A stretch of DNA of 64,000 bases, from assembly GCF_017163705.1 (NCBI RefSeq), contig NZ_JAFIWB010000011.1, forward strand, positions 59,918-123,917. Reading direction: 5' to 3'. Origin of the DNA: Xanthomonas bonasiae (lineage in GTDB: Bacteria > Pseudomonadota > Gammaproteobacteria > Xanthomonadales > Xanthomonadaceae). Of the stretch, positions 16,866-25,605 are shown piece by piece (within the stretch, counting starts at the first letter, position 1; every line of letters begins with the position of its first letter). The translations under genes were made by a program, and so were the position numbers. The notes under the pieces are model-generated. The model was not told the origin of the DNA, did not search any database, and saw only the letters and a program-made list of their open reading frames with translations.

Positions 16866-19043
16866 TCAGGCCTGCGGCAGCAGTTCGAAGCCGACCGGCT
16901 CGCCGCTGGCCGACGACGCGCAGACCCACAGGTCGAACAACCCCGGCTCGGCCTCGAACCGGCCGTCGCGGCCGCTGAAGGCCAGGGCGCGGCGGTCCAG
17001 GGTGAACACCACATCCATGCCCTGCCCCTGCGCCAGCCGCACCTTGCGGAAGCCCTTCAGTTCGCGCACCGGGCGCACCCGGCTGGCGACGCGGTCGTGC
17101 ACGTACAGCTGCACCACTTCCTCGCCGTCGCGCTCGCCGACGTTGTCGATGCGGGTGGTCACGGTCAGCGTGTCGTCCCAGCCCAACTGCACGCGATCCA
17201 GTTGCGGCGCGCCGTAGGCGAAGCGGGTGTAGCCGATGCCGTGGCCGAACGGATACAGCGGCGCGTTCGGGATCTCGCGCCAGCGCGCCTTGAACTCGCT
17301 CATCGTCGGCAGTTCCGGCCGGCCGGTGCGCGCGTGGTTGTAGAAGTACGGCTGCTGGCCCGGGTCGAGCGGAAAGCTGACCGGCAGCCGCGCCGAAGGG
17401 TTGTAGTCGCCGAACAGCACGTCGGCCACCGCCGGGCCGGTCTGCGTGCCCAGGTACCAGGTCACCGCGATCGCCGCCGCGTCGCGCACCGCGCCCTGCA
17501 GCGCCAGCGCGCGGCCGTTGCGCAGCAACACCACCAGCGGCGTGCCGGTGGCGGCGACGGCTTCGGCCAGCGCCTGCTGCACCGGCGGCAACACGATCTG
17601 CGTGCGCGACTGCGCCTCGCCGCTGTAGCGCTGCGGCTCGCCCAGCGCCAGCACCACCACGTCGGCGGTGCGCGCGGCGGCCACCGCCGCGTCGATGCCG
17701 CCGTCCAGCGGCGCTTCCAGCTCGCAGCCCGGCACCACGCTCAGCGCATCGGCGTCGTCCAGCGCCGCGCGTACGCCGGCCTCCAGGGTCACGTAGCGGG
17801 TCTTGTCGCCGAACAGGGTCCAGCAACCCTCGATGTTCTCGCGGTCCTGCACGAACGGCCCGATCAGCGCGATCTTCTGTCCACGCTTGCGCAGCGGCAG
17901 CACGTCGCCGTCGTTCTTCAGCAGCACGATCGAGCGCCGCGCCGCCTCGCGCGACAGCGCATCGTGCGCGGCGATGTGCGACTGGTCGGCCTCGCGCTGC
18001 GGGTCAAGCGAACGGTACGGATCGTCGAACAGGCCGATGGTTTCCTTCAGCGTCAGCACCCGCCGCACCGCTTCGTCCAGCGCGGCCATCGGCACTTCGC
18101 CACCCTCTATCAGCGACGGCAGGTGCGCGGCGTAGAAACCGCTCTGCATGCTCATGTCCATGCCGGCGAGGAACGCCTTCTTGGTCGCGTCGCGCTCGTC
18201 GGCCGCATAGCCGTGCGCGATCAGTTCCATGTCGGCGGTGTAGTCGGAGATCACGACGCCGGGGAATTTCCATTCGCCGCGCAGGATCTCGGTCAGCAGT
18301 TCGTGGTTGGCGCTGGCCGGCACGCCGTTGATGTCGTTGAACGAGGTCATCACGCTCAGCGCGCCGGCGCCGAACGCGGCCTGGAACGGCGGCAGGTGCA
18401 CGTCGCGCAGGGTCTGCGGGGCGATGTCCACGCTGTTGTATTCCATGCCCGCGGCGACCGCGCCGTAGGCGGCGAAATGCTTGGGCGTGGCCAGCAGCGC
18501 GTCGTGCGCGCGCAGGTCCGGGCCCTGGAAGCCGCGCACGCGGGCGGCGGCGAACGCGCAGCCCAGTACCACGTCCTCGCCGGCGCCCTCGGCGCCGCGG
18601 CCCCAGCGCTGGTCGCGGGCGATGTCCACCGCCGGCGCATAGGTCCAGTGGATGCCGGCGGCGGTGGCCTCGACCGCGGTGGCGCGCGCGGTGCGCTCGG
18701 CCAGCTCCGGCTCGAAGCTGGCGGCCTCGCCCAGCGGGATCGGGAACACGGTGCGCATGCCGTGGATCACGTCCGCGGCCAGGATCACCGGAATGCCCAG
18801 GCGGCTCTCTTCCAGCGCCGTGCGCTGGATCCGCCGCCCCAGCTCGGCGCCCACGCCGTTGAACAGCGAGCCGACCAGGCCGGCGCGCACCTGCTGCAGC
18901 ACCTCGTCGGCATTGCTGACGTTCGCTTCCGGATTCACGTCCGGCGCGAACGGGCGCACCATGTCGGCGAAGACGCCGAGCTGGCCGACCTTCTCTTCGA
19001 CGGTCATGCGGGCGATGAGCGATTCGATACGATCCGAAGCCAT
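16866..19043 (-). CDS. Glycoside hydrolase family 3 beta-glucosidase (BglX-like)
   Basis: 725 residues. N-terminal TIM barrel with MTVEEKVGQLG, GIPVILAADVIHG and the substrate-binding KHFAAYG; the nucleophile is D267 in VISDYTAD. Then comes the (alpha/beta)6 sandwich (LLKNDGDVLPL, VVLALGEP) and a C-terminal fibronectin-III-like domain (VTTRIDNVGERDGEEVVQLY). GH3 enzymes release glucose or xylose from the ends of beta-linked oligosaccharides. No signal peptide is visible from the ATG at 19043 (AAGGA upstream), which is unusual for BglX and suggests a cytoplasmic enzyme or non-classical export. A LacI-type operator lies just upstream. Confidence 0.93.
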   Translation of the reverse strand: MASDRIESLIARMTVEEKVGQLGVFADMVRPFAPDVNPEANVSNADEVLQQVRAGLVGSLFNGVGAELGRRIQRTALEESRLGIPVILAADVIHGMRTVFPIPLGEAASFEPELAERTARATAVEATAAGIHWTYAPAVDIARDQRWGRGAEGAGEDVVLGCAFAAARVRGFQGPDLRAHDALLATPKHFAAYGAVAAGMEYNSVDIAPQTLRDVHLPPFQAAFGAGALSVMTSFNDINGVPASANHELLTEILRGEWKFPGVVISDYTADMELIAHGYAADERDATKKAFLAGMDMSMQSGFYAAHLPSLIEGGEVPMAALDEAVRRVLTLKETIGLFDDPYRSLDPQREADQSHIAAHDALSREAARRSIVLLKNDGDVLPLRKRGQKIALIGPFVQDRENIEGCWTLFGDKTRYVTLEAGVRAALDDADALSVVPGCELEAPLDGGIDAAVAAARTADVVVLALGEPQRYSGEAQSRTQIVLPPVQQALAEAVAATGTPLVVLLRNGRALALQGAVRDAAAIAVTWYLGTQTGPAVADVLFGDYNPSARLPVSFPLDPGQQPYFYNHARTGRPELPTMSEFKARWREIPNAPLYPFGHGIGYTRFAYGAPQLDRVQLGWDDTLTVTTRIDNVGERDGEEVVQLYVHDRVASRVRPVRELKGFRKVRLAQGQGMDVVFTLDRRALAFSGRDGRFEAEPGLFDLWVCASSASGEPVGFELLPQA

Positions 19044-19054
19044 GGGGTCCTTTG

Positions 19055-19068
19055 AGAAAACGTTTACA
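19055..19068. promoter_or_regulatory. LacI/GalR-type operator upstream of the GH3 gene
   Basis: The 14-bp near-palindrome AGAAAACGTTTACA has the central CG and TGTAAAC half-site of LacI-family operators. It lies 12-25 bp before the GH3 start codon, between promoter and ribosome-binding site or overlapping the promoter, so it most likely represses the gene in the absence of its sugar (inference). Confidence 0.6.
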
Positions 19069-19396
19069 TAGCCGTCAATTCTAGCTCTCCGGCCAGACGA
19101 AAGAGCAAATCCCGGCGCCGGATCCGCCTATTCAGGGAACTGTCTACCGTCGCCCGCCGCCGGCGACCAACGCCGCCATACGCCCCCGCATCCCGCTGCT
19201 GAACCGTTTGCGCCGCGCGCGTCGCACTCCGCACTGACCGGCGCAGGTGTCTCGTGCCCAGCGGGCGCGGCTGCGATCGTAGCGGCCCTGTGCCCTGGGT
19301 CCATGCCGGATTGCGTCTCAACCGCCTTGCGACGCGCTGGCCGCACACCCCGGGCGGCAACGCGAGGCGACCGGCGCCGCGCCGGCCAGGCGCCGC
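19069..19396. other. Gene-free stretch upstream of the GH3 gene
   Basis: Between two minus-strand genes. Apart from the operator and presumably the GH3 promoter I see nothing; frames here are low-complexity. Confidence 0.5.
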
Positions 19397-20338
19397 TCAC
19401 GAGCTGAAGTAGGCCTCGGCGATCGCGCTGTGCAGGTAGCCGAGGTGGGTCTGGATCTCGTCCATGAACTCGGCCGGATTGTGCCGCGCCAGATAGGACG
19501 GGTCGGCATTGCGCACCAGCCCGTTGATCCGCATCAGCGCGCGCTCCACGGTCGGCCGCGGCGGCATGGTCGGCAGGATGTGCTGGGCGCGGGTCAGGCA
19601 GAAATGCACGCTGCGCGGGAAATCGTTGTTCTGCAGCAGGAAGCGCAGCGCATGCTCGCCGGTGACGCGCTGGCGCACGTGGCGCCGGTACATCTGGTAG
19701 GCGGCCAGCGAGCGCAGCACGCTCATCCACTGCATGTTCTGGTAGGCCTCCAGATCGTCGGCCTTGCGCGGGGTGATCAGGCCCGAGGCGCCGGCATCGA
19801 TGATGCGCGTGGTCATGTCGGCCTGTTCGATCGCCGTGCCCAGGCGCAGGAACTGGAAGCCGATGTCGCGGCTGACGTTGGCGGTGAGCAGGCCGGAGAC
19901 CTTCAGGCAGGCGTCGGTGACGTGGCCGAGGAATTCCATCCGGTAGCGACGGCCGACGCTGCGCTCGCCGTTGGCGTCGATGTACAGGTGCAGGTCGTTG
20001 ACCGCCTCCCACACTTCCTGCGGCAGCGTGTCGCGGATGCCGCGCAGCAGCTCGCGCGCCTGCCGCGCCGAACTGCGCAGCGAGGACGGATTGCGCTCGT
20101 CCAGCAGCAGGAAGCGCACCACGTCGGCGTCCCCGACGTCGTCGCCGGCGTTCGGGAACCAGACGTTGAAGATCTCGCCGGCGCCGACCGTGTCGATCAT
20201 CGGCCGCCAGGCGAAACGCACCGAGCGCGGCAGGTCCAGCTGCAGCAGGCTGCCCACGCCGACCAGCCGCGCGGTGGTCTCGGCGCGGCGCACGTAGCGG
20301 CTGAACCAGTAGAGGTTGTCGGCGACCCGCGACAGCAT
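19397..20338 (-). CDS. Alpha-E domain protein (DUF403)
   Basis: 313 residues, entirely helical by composition, with the family signature MLSRVADNLYWFSRYVRRAE at the N-terminus. Alpha-E proteins accompany circularly permuted ATP-grasp enzymes and often a transglutaminase; the set is predicted to make and process a peptide modification, but the chemistry has not been settled. Its ATG overlaps the ATP-grasp stop by one base (TGATG), so the two are coupled. No transglutaminase gene follows here. Confidence 0.9.
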   Translation of the reverse strand: MLSRVADNLYWFSRYVRRAETTARLVGVGSLLQLDLPRSVRFAWRPMIDTVGAGEIFNVWFPNAGDDVGDADVVRFLLLDERNPSSLRSSARQARELLRGIRDTLPQEVWEAVNDLHLYIDANGERSVGRRYRMEFLGHVTDACLKVSGLLTANVSRDIGFQFLRLGTAIEQADMTTRIIDAGASGLITPRKADDLEAYQNMQWMSVLRSLAAYQMYRRHVRQRVTGEHALRFLLQNNDFPRSVHFCLTRAQHILPTMPPRPTVERALMRINGLVRNADPSYLARHNPAEFMDEIQTHLGYLHSAIAEAYFSS

Positions 20339-21786
20339 CAGTCCATCTCCTCGTCCAGGTCCACCACCCAGGTGTCCTTGGCGCCGCCGCCCTGCGAGGA
20401 ATTGACCACCAGCGAACCCTCTTCCATCGCCACCCGGGTCAGCCCGCCGGTAGTGACGTAGACGTCCTCGCGCGACAGGATGAACGGGCGCAGGTCCAGA
20501 TGCCGCGCCGACGGGCCGACCTCGGTCACGATCGGCGCGGTGGACAGGCCCAGCGTCGGCTGCGCCATGTAGTTGCGCGGATCGGCCTGGATCAGCTTGC
20601 GGAACTCGTCGCGCTGGCGCTTGGTCGAGCGCGGCCCGATCAGCATGCCGTAGCCGCCGGATTCGTTGGCCGGCTTCACCACCAACTGGTCGAGGTGCTC
20701 GAGCACGTACTTGCGATCCTTGTCGTCGTGGCACAGGTAGCTGGGCACGTTGGGCAGGATCGGCTCTTCGTCCAGGTAGTAGCGGATCATCTTCGGCACG
20801 TAGGCGAACACCACCTTGTCGTCGGCCACGCCGGCGCCGGGCGCATTGGCCAGCGCCACCTTGCCGGCGCGCCAGCTGCGGATCAGCCCGGGCACACCGA
20901 GCACCGAATCGGGGTGGAACACTTCCGGATCGATGAACAGGTCGTCGACCCGGCGATAGATCACGTCGACCCGGCGCGGCCCGTAGATGGTGCGCATGTA
21001 GGTGCAGTCGTCGTCGGCGACGAACAGGTCGTCGCCCTCGACCAGCTCGATGCCCATCGCCTGGGCCAGGTAGGCGTGCTCGAAATACGCGCTGTTGAAG
21101 ATGCCCGGGGTCAGCAGCGCGATCACCGGCTGGTCGCCGGGGCGCGGCGACAGCGCGGCCAGGGTGTCGTACAGCTGCGCCGGATATTCGTCCACCGGCA
21201 GGATCGCGCTGGTCTCGAACAGTTCGGGAAACACGCGCTTGGCGACCATGCGGTTTTCCAGCATGTACGACACGCCGCTGGGAATGCGCAGGTTGTCTTC
21301 CAGCGCGTACAGCGTGCCGTCGGCGTCGCGCACCAGGTCCGAGCCGCAGATATGCGCCCACACGCCCAGCGCCGGGGTGATGCCCACGCACTGCGGACGG
21401 AAGTTCACCGAATGCTCCAGCAGCATCGCCGGAAACACCTTGTCCTTGACGATGCGCTGCGCGCCGTAGACGTCGCCGATGAACAGGTTGAGCGCGCGCA
21501 TGCGCTGCTTCAGCCCGGCCTCGGTGCGTTGCCACTCGCGCAGCGGGATCACCCGCGGGATCAGGTCGAACGGCAGCGTGCGATCGACGTTGCGGCCATC
21601 GGAATAGACGGTGAAGGTGATGCCCATGACCCGTGCGGCGACATCGGCGGCGAGCTGGCGCTCGGACAATTCGCGGCCGGACAGGCTGGACAGGTATTCG
21701 ATGACCCGGCGGGCGGCGGGACGCGGCTGACCATCTGCCTGGATCAGCTCGTCGTAGGTGGCCGTGCGGTACTTGCTCCAGTCCAT
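20338..21786 (-). CDS. Circularly permuted ATP-grasp type 2 protein (DUF404/DUF407)
   Basis: 482 residues. The start is taken at ATG 21786 (MDWSKYRTATYDE), as usual for the family. Typical blocks: GITFTVYSDGRNVDRTLPFD, HICGSDLVRDADG, LEDNLRIPSGVSYMLENR, LVVKPANESGGYGMLIGP (nucleotide-binding loop) and the C-terminal SSQGGGAKDTW. ATP-grasp ligases join a carboxylate to an amine or thiol; with the alpha-E partner a peptide ligase is expected (family-level knowledge, not proven). It is the first gene of the two-gene operon. Confidence 0.92.
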   Translation of the reverse strand: MDWSKYRTATYDELIQADGQPRPAARRVIEYLSSLSGRELSERQLAADVAARVMGITFTVYSDGRNVDRTLPFDLIPRVIPLREWQRTEAGLKQRMRALNLFIGDVYGAQRIVKDKVFPAMLLEHSVNFRPQCVGITPALGVWAHICGSDLVRDADGTLYALEDNLRIPSGVSYMLENRMVAKRVFPELFETSAILPVDEYPAQLYDTLAALSPRPGDQPVIALLTPGIFNSAYFEHAYLAQAMGIELVEGDDLFVADDDCTYMRTIYGPRRVDVIYRRVDDLFIDPEVFHPDSVLGVPGLIRSWRAGKVALANAPGAGVADDKVVFAYVPKMIRYYLDEEPILPNVPSYLCHDDKDRKYVLEHLDQLVVKPANESGGYGMLIGPRSTKRQRDEFRKLIQADPRNYMAQPTLGLSTAPIVTEVGPSARHLDLRPFILSREDVYVTTGGLTRVAMEEGSLVVNSSQGGGAKDTWVVDLDEEMD

Positions 21787-21903
21787 CGTGCCCCGTCGGT
21801 GTACGCCACCGGGCGCGATCGGCCGAGTGTTGCGTTGCACAGCAACATGCCCGGAACCGGAATGAGCGTCAAGCGGCTGCGCCGATGCCGCGCCGGCGCG
21901 CGC

Positions 21904-22263
21904 TCAGCCGGCGTCGCGGCATCGCTCGATGATCACGCCCACCGCCTGCGCGCCGCGCACCGCCCCCGGCTTGCTCAGCTTCAGCCGCAGCCAGCGCACC
22001 TCGAACTCGTCCAGCACCGCGGCCGCACAGCGCTCGGCCAGCGTCTCCACCAGGCCGTAGTCGGACTGCTCGACCAGCTCCACCAGGCGTTTGCTGACCG
22101 CCTTGTAGTTGAGCGTATCGGCGATGTCGTCGCTGGCCGCCGGCACCCGGTTGTCGAAGCCCATCTCCAGATCGAAGCGCAAGGTCTGCCGGATCCGCCG
22201 CTCCCAATCGTAGATGCCGATCAGCGCGTCGATCTCTAGACCTTCGATGAAAACTTTATCCAT
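21904..22263 (-). CDS. folB: Dihydroneopterin aldolase
   Basis: 119 residues, the normal family length. It converts 7,8-dihydroneopterin to 6-hydroxymethyl-dihydropterin and glycolaldehyde in folate synthesis, cytoplasm. Diagnostic blocks: FIEGLEIDALIGIYDWER at the N-terminus, DTLNYKAVSKRL and LVETLAERCA, followed by LKLSKPGAVRGA with the catalytic lysine. It follows tsaD in the same direction, separated by a GGGAAT-type inverted repeat. Confidence 0.95.
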   Translation of the reverse strand: MDKVFIEGLEIDALIGIYDWERRIRQTLRFDLEMGFDNRVPAASDDIADTLNYKAVSKRLVELVEQSDYGLVETLAERCAAAVLDEFEVRWLRLKLSKPGAVRGAQAVGVIIERCRDAG

Positions 22264-22267
22264 TGGG

Positions 22268-22385
22268 GGCCGGGAATGGGGAGTCGAGAATGGGGAATGG
22301 TAAGAGCAAACGCAAAAGCGGAGGCAAAGGCAAAACCGCACGGAGCCCGCTTTTACGATTCCCGATTCCCCGTTCCCGATTCCCC
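22268..22385. repeat. GGGAAT-type inverted repeat between folB and tsaD
   Basis: The left arm GGGAATGGGGAGTCGAGAAT and the right arm CGATTCCCGATTCCCCGTTC pair around a purine-rich loop with CAAAGGCAAAA. It is the same family as 36092-36186. The right arm is part of the tsaD coding end, encoding its last ~10 residues. Confidence 0.85.
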
Positions 22386-23435
22386 CGCTGCCGCCGCCAA
22401 CGGCGGCAGCTCCGCCATGTCCCACCGCGGCGTCACCCGCACCGCCGCGTCGCTGGACTGGCCGGCCTGCAGGCGCAGCGCGCCGGCGAAGGCGATCATC
22501 GCGCCGTTGTCGGTGCACAGCGCCGGGCGCGGGAAACAGGCGCGGCCGCCGCGCGCCTGCGCCATCGCCTGCAGCTTGGCGCGCAGGCGCACATTGGCGC
22601 CGACGCCACCGGCGACCACGATGGTGTCGCTGCCCGCCGCCTGCAGCGCGCGCTCGCACTTGATCGCCAGCGTGTCCACCACCGCATCCTCGAAGCCGCG
22701 GGCGATGTCGGCGCGGGTGCTCTCGCTCTGGTCGCTGCCGCGCCAGGCCAGCAGCACCTGGGTCTTGAGTCCGGAAAAACTGAAATCCAGCCCGGGCCGG
22801 TCGGTCATCGGTCGCGCGAAGCGGTACCGGCCCGGCGTGCCCTGCGCGGCCAGCGCGGCCAGCTGCGGGCCACCCGGGTACGGCAGGCCCATCATCTTGG
22901 CGGTCTTGTCGAAGGCCTCGCCGGCGGCGTCGTCCAGGGTCTCGCCGAGCAGCCGGTACCGGCCGATCGCCTCTACCGCGATCAGCTGGGTATGCCCGCC
23001 GGACACCAGCAGCGCCACGAACGGCGGCGCCGGCACGCCGTGCACCGGGTCAGGGTCCTCCATCAGCGGCGCCAGCAGGTGGCCTTCCATATGGTGGACG
23101 CCGATCGCCGGCACCTCCAGCGCCCAGGCCAGCGCGCGGGCGACGCCGGCGCCGACCAGCAAGGCGCCGACCAGGCCGGGGCCGGCCGTATAGGCGACCC
23201 CGTCGATGTCGCGCACCTGCAGCCCGGCCTCGGCCAGGGTCTGGCGGATCAGCGGCAGCAGCTTGCGCACATGGTCGCGGCTGGCCAGTTCCGGCACCAC
23301 GCCGCCGTATTCGGCGTGCAGCGCGATCTGGCTGTACAGCCCGTGCGCGCGCAGCGCGGCCGCGCCGGACAGGGCGGTGTCGTAGACGGCGACGCCGGTT
23401 TCGTCGCAGCTGGATTCGATGCCGAGGACTCTCAT
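22353..23435 (-). CDS. tsaD: tRNA N6-adenosine threonylcarbamoyltransferase
   Basis: 360 residues. TsaD transfers the threonylcarbamoyl group to A37 of ANN-decoding tRNAs, in complex with TsaB and TsaE. ASKHA signatures: [14 protein letters not shown] at the start, [12 protein letters not shown] (two metal histidines), [28 protein letters not shown] and [10 protein letters not shown] at the end. The start is ATG 23435; an ATG three codons upstream is possible. The tail after [11 protein letters not shown] ([10 protein letters not shown]) is written by the flanking repeat and exceeds the usual length. It is divergent from rpsU. Confidence 0.96.
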   Translation of the reverse strand: MRVLGIESSCDETGVAVYDTALSGAAALRAHGLYSQIALHAEYGGVVPELASRDHVRKLLPLIRQTLAEAGLQVRDIDGVAYTAGPGLVGALLVGAGVARALAWALEVPAIGVHHMEGHLLAPLMEDPDPVHGVPAPPFVALLVSGGHTQLIAVEAIGRYRLLGETLDDAAGEAFDKTAKMMGLPYPGGPQLAALAAQGTPGRYRFARPMTDRPGLDFSFSGLKTQVLLAWRGSDQSESTRADIARGFEDAVVDTLAIKCERALQAAGSDTIVVAGGVGANVRLRAKLQAMAQARGGRACFPRPALCTDNGAMIAFAGALRLQAGQSSDAAVRVTPRWDMAELPPLAAAAGESGTGNRES

Positions 23436-23479
23436 GGCTGCCATTGTGGGGCCGAATCGGCGGCAGGCAAACGTCCCGC

Positions 23480-23507
23480 TTGCAGCCAGGAAATCAGTCG
23501 CTATAAT
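23480..23507 (+). promoter_or_regulatory. Sigma-70 promoter of rpsU
   Basis: TTGCAG (23480-23485) and a perfect TATAAT (23502-23507) are separated by 16 bp, 50 bp before the rpsU start codon. It is the best consensus promoter in the window. Confidence 0.8.
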
Positions 23508-23556
23508 GTGCGGCTCGCCGGGCGTGACCCGGTCACCATTGTGTCCCGGAGATTCC

Positions 23557-23772
23557 ATGCCCAGCGTCAAAGTCCGCGAGAACGAGCCCTTCGAGTTTGC
23601 GCTCCGTCGCTTCAAGCGCACCTGCGAAAAGGCCGGCGTGCTGGCCGAAACCCGCAAGCGCGAGTTCTACGAAAAGCCGACCCAGGAACGCAAGCGCAAG
23701 GCCGCAGCCGCGGTGAAGCGTCAGCTGCGCCGTACGTCTCGCGACGTCACCAAGCGCCAGCGTCTGTACTGA
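23557..23772 (+). CDS. rpsU: 30S ribosomal protein S21
   Basis: 71 residues, exactly the usual size. [20 protein letters not shown] is the family signature and the C-terminus is strongly basic ([18 protein letters not shown]). The GGAGA Shine-Dalgarno sits 5 nt before ATG 23557. It is the first gene of the classical rpsU-dnaG macromolecular-synthesis cluster, here with yqeY and a yihY-like gene inserted before dnaG. A promoter lies directly upstream and a terminator follows. Confidence 0.98.
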   Translation: MPSVKVRENEPFEFALRRFKRTCEKAGVLAETRKREFYEKPTQERKRKAAAAVKRQLRRTSRDVTKRQRLY

Positions 23773-23832
23773 GGATCGCGGTTTGCGGTAGCGGGTTGTG
23801 CCGGTTTCGGCATCCGCTACGGTAAGCCCACG

Positions 23833-23866
23833 AAGCCGGCACGCGCAAGCGTCGCCGGCTTTTTGT
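23833..23866 (+). terminator. Rho-independent terminator after rpsU
   Basis: AAGCCGGC (23833-23840) pairs with GCCGGCTT (23854-23861) around ACGCGCAAGCGTC, followed by a T-run (CTTTTTGTGT). It would reduce read-through into yqeY-dnaG. Confidence 0.85.
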
Positions 23867-24045
23867 GTGGCCGTGGGTCAGGCCCGGCCAGCCCGCGTCG
23901 CGGCGCACCGCCTTCCGCATCGCGCCGGCGCACCCGCCACCGCCCCTGCGCCCGCCTCGGCGCGTGATCGCCTGCGCCGTGCCCGGACCGATGCGGCGCA
24001 GCGCCTAGAATGTCCCCCCTTCTTCCCTTTCCCCTGGAGCCCCTC

Positions 24046-24492
24046 ATGACCCTCAAGCAGCAGCTCACCGACGACATGAAGGCCGCGATGAAGGCCCGCG
24101 ACGCGCACAGCCTGGGCGTGATCCGGCTGATCAACGCCGCGATCAAGCAGAAGGAAGTGGACGAGCGCAAGGACGTGGACGACGCCGCGGTGCTGGCGCT
24201 GATGGACAAGATGGTCAAGCAGCGCAAGGACTCGGTGAGCCAGTACGCCGCGGCCGGGCGCGAGGACCTGGCGTCGATCGAGCGCGAGGAGATCGTGGTG
24301 ATCGAGCGCTACCTGCCGGCCAAGCTCGGCGAGGCGGAGATCGTCGCCGCGATCCAGGCCGCGATCGCGCAGACCGGCGCCAGCAGCGCCGCCGACATGG
24401 GCAAGCTGATGGCCGTGCTGAAGCCGGCGCTGGCCGGCAAGGCCGACATGAGCCTGGTCTCGGTGCTGGTCAAGCAGCAACTGGCCGGCTGA
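24046..24492 (+). CDS. yqeY: GatB/YqeY domain protein
   Basis: 148 residues. The YqeY family shares the helical tail domain of the Glu-tRNA(Gln) amidotransferase subunit GatB; its own role is unknown, with tRNA binding suspected. Signatures: MTLKQQLTDDMKAAMKARD, VIRLINAAIKQKEVDER and the C-terminal GKLMAVLKPALAGKADM. The start is ATG 24046, preceded by CTGGAGC. A TAGAAT element lies 35 nt upstream. The short hairpin GGCGGGCTTCACCCGCC (24500-24516) follows. Confidence 0.95.
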   Translation: MTLKQQLTDDMKAAMKARDAHSLGVIRLINAAIKQKEVDERKDVDDAAVLALMDKMVKQRKDSVSQYAAAGREDLASIEREEIVVIERYLPAKLGEAEIVAAIQAAIAQTGASSAADMGKLMAVLKPALAGKADMSLVSVLVKQQLAG

Positions 24493-24498
24493 CCGCGC

Positions 24499-24519
24499 AG
24501 GCGGGCTTCACCCGCCTTT
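24499..24519 (+). terminator. Weak hairpin after yqeY
   Basis: AGGCGGG pairs with CCCGCCT, followed by only TTTC, so at best a weak terminator. Confidence 0.4.
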
Positions 24520-24623
24520 CGGCGCCGGGCTGCTACAACCCCCGCGAGCCTGCGACACCTTCCACGCGCATCCGCGGGCCCGGCATCACCTGCCGCGCCC
24601 GCTGCAAGGCCGTTGCCGTTCCC

Positions 24624-25538
24624 ATGTCCCTGTCGCTGTCGCCCACCCGCCTGCAAAAACACCTCGAACGCCTGCAGCAGAGCCTGCCGGCGGCATTGCT
24701 GCGGCGTTTCGTCGAGATCGACGTGATGACCCAGGCCGCTTCGCTGTCGTTCTACGCGCTGCTGTCGCTGGCGCCGCTGCTGGTGTTGCTGCTGTGGCTG
24801 ACCGCCTCGCTGTACCCGCAGGCGCAGCAGGCCTTCATCGAGCAGATCGGGCAACTGGCCGGGCATGGCGCGCGCGAAGTGGCGCAGACCATCATCGACA
24901 ACGCCAAGAACCAGCCCAACGTCGGCTCGCTGGCCGGGCTGTGGAGCACGCTGCTGCTGTTCGTCGGCGCCACCGCGGTGTTCGCGCAGCTGCAGAACGC
25001 GCTGAACCTGATCTTCCGCACCGACAAGCAGCGCCTGGAAGGCATCGTGGCGTGGCTGAAGAAGCGCGTGTTCTCGTTCGGCGTGGTGTTCGCGCTGGGC
25101 TTCCTGCTGCTGATCTCGATGATCCTGACCACGGTGCTGCAGGTCGCCTTCGCGCGCCTGCCGTCGCTGCTGCCGGCGGTCGGCTACGCCTCCACGCTGG
25201 CGATCTACGTGCTGGCCTTCGCCGTGCTCTACCACTACCTGCCGGACCGGCGCGTGGAATGGCGCCAGGCGGTGATCGGCGGCGCCATCACCGCCTGCCT
25301 GTTCGTGGCCGGGCGCTACGCGATCGGCCTGTACATCGCCACCGCCGCGCCGGGCAGCGCCTACGGCTCGATGGGCGCGCTGGTGATCCTGCTGGTGTGG
25401 ATCTACTACGCCACGGTGGTGTTCTTCGTCGGCGCGCTGATCACCGCGGTGATCGACGAGCGCCTGCGCTCGCGGCGCAAGCTCGCCGCGGCCGGGATCG
25501 ACGCCAGCGCGATCACCGCGATTCCGCCGCCGCTGTAG
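24624..25538 (+). CDS. YihY/BrkB family inner-membrane protein
   Basis: 304 residues with six hydrophobic helices. Family blocks: VMTQAASLSFYALLSLAPLL at the N-terminus, FRTDKQRLEGI, LYHYLPDRRVEWRQAVIGG and the C-terminal YGSMGALVILLVWIYYATVV. The family (once misnamed ribonuclease BN) has no settled function. It stands between yqeY and dnaG in the same direction, with 67 bp to the dnaG start. Confidence 0.93.
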   Translation: MSLSLSPTRLQKHLERLQQSLPAALLRRFVEIDVMTQAASLSFYALLSLAPLLVLLLWLTASLYPQAQQAFIEQIGQLAGHGAREVAQTIIDNAKNQPNVGSLAGLWSTLLLFVGATAVFAQLQNALNLIFRTDKQRLEGIVAWLKKRVFSFGVVFALGFLLLISMILTTVLQVAFARLPSLLPAVGYASTLAIYVLAFAVLYHYLPDRRVEWRQAVIGGAITACLFVAGRYAIGLYIATAAPGSAYGSMGALVILLVWIYYATVVFFVGALITAVIDERLRSRRKLAAAGIDASAITAIPPPL

Positions 25539-25605
25539 CACCGCAACGCCAGGGTTTGCGGGCCGATCCGTGGCGGCGGCGCGGACGCATGGCATCCTAT
25601 CGCCC

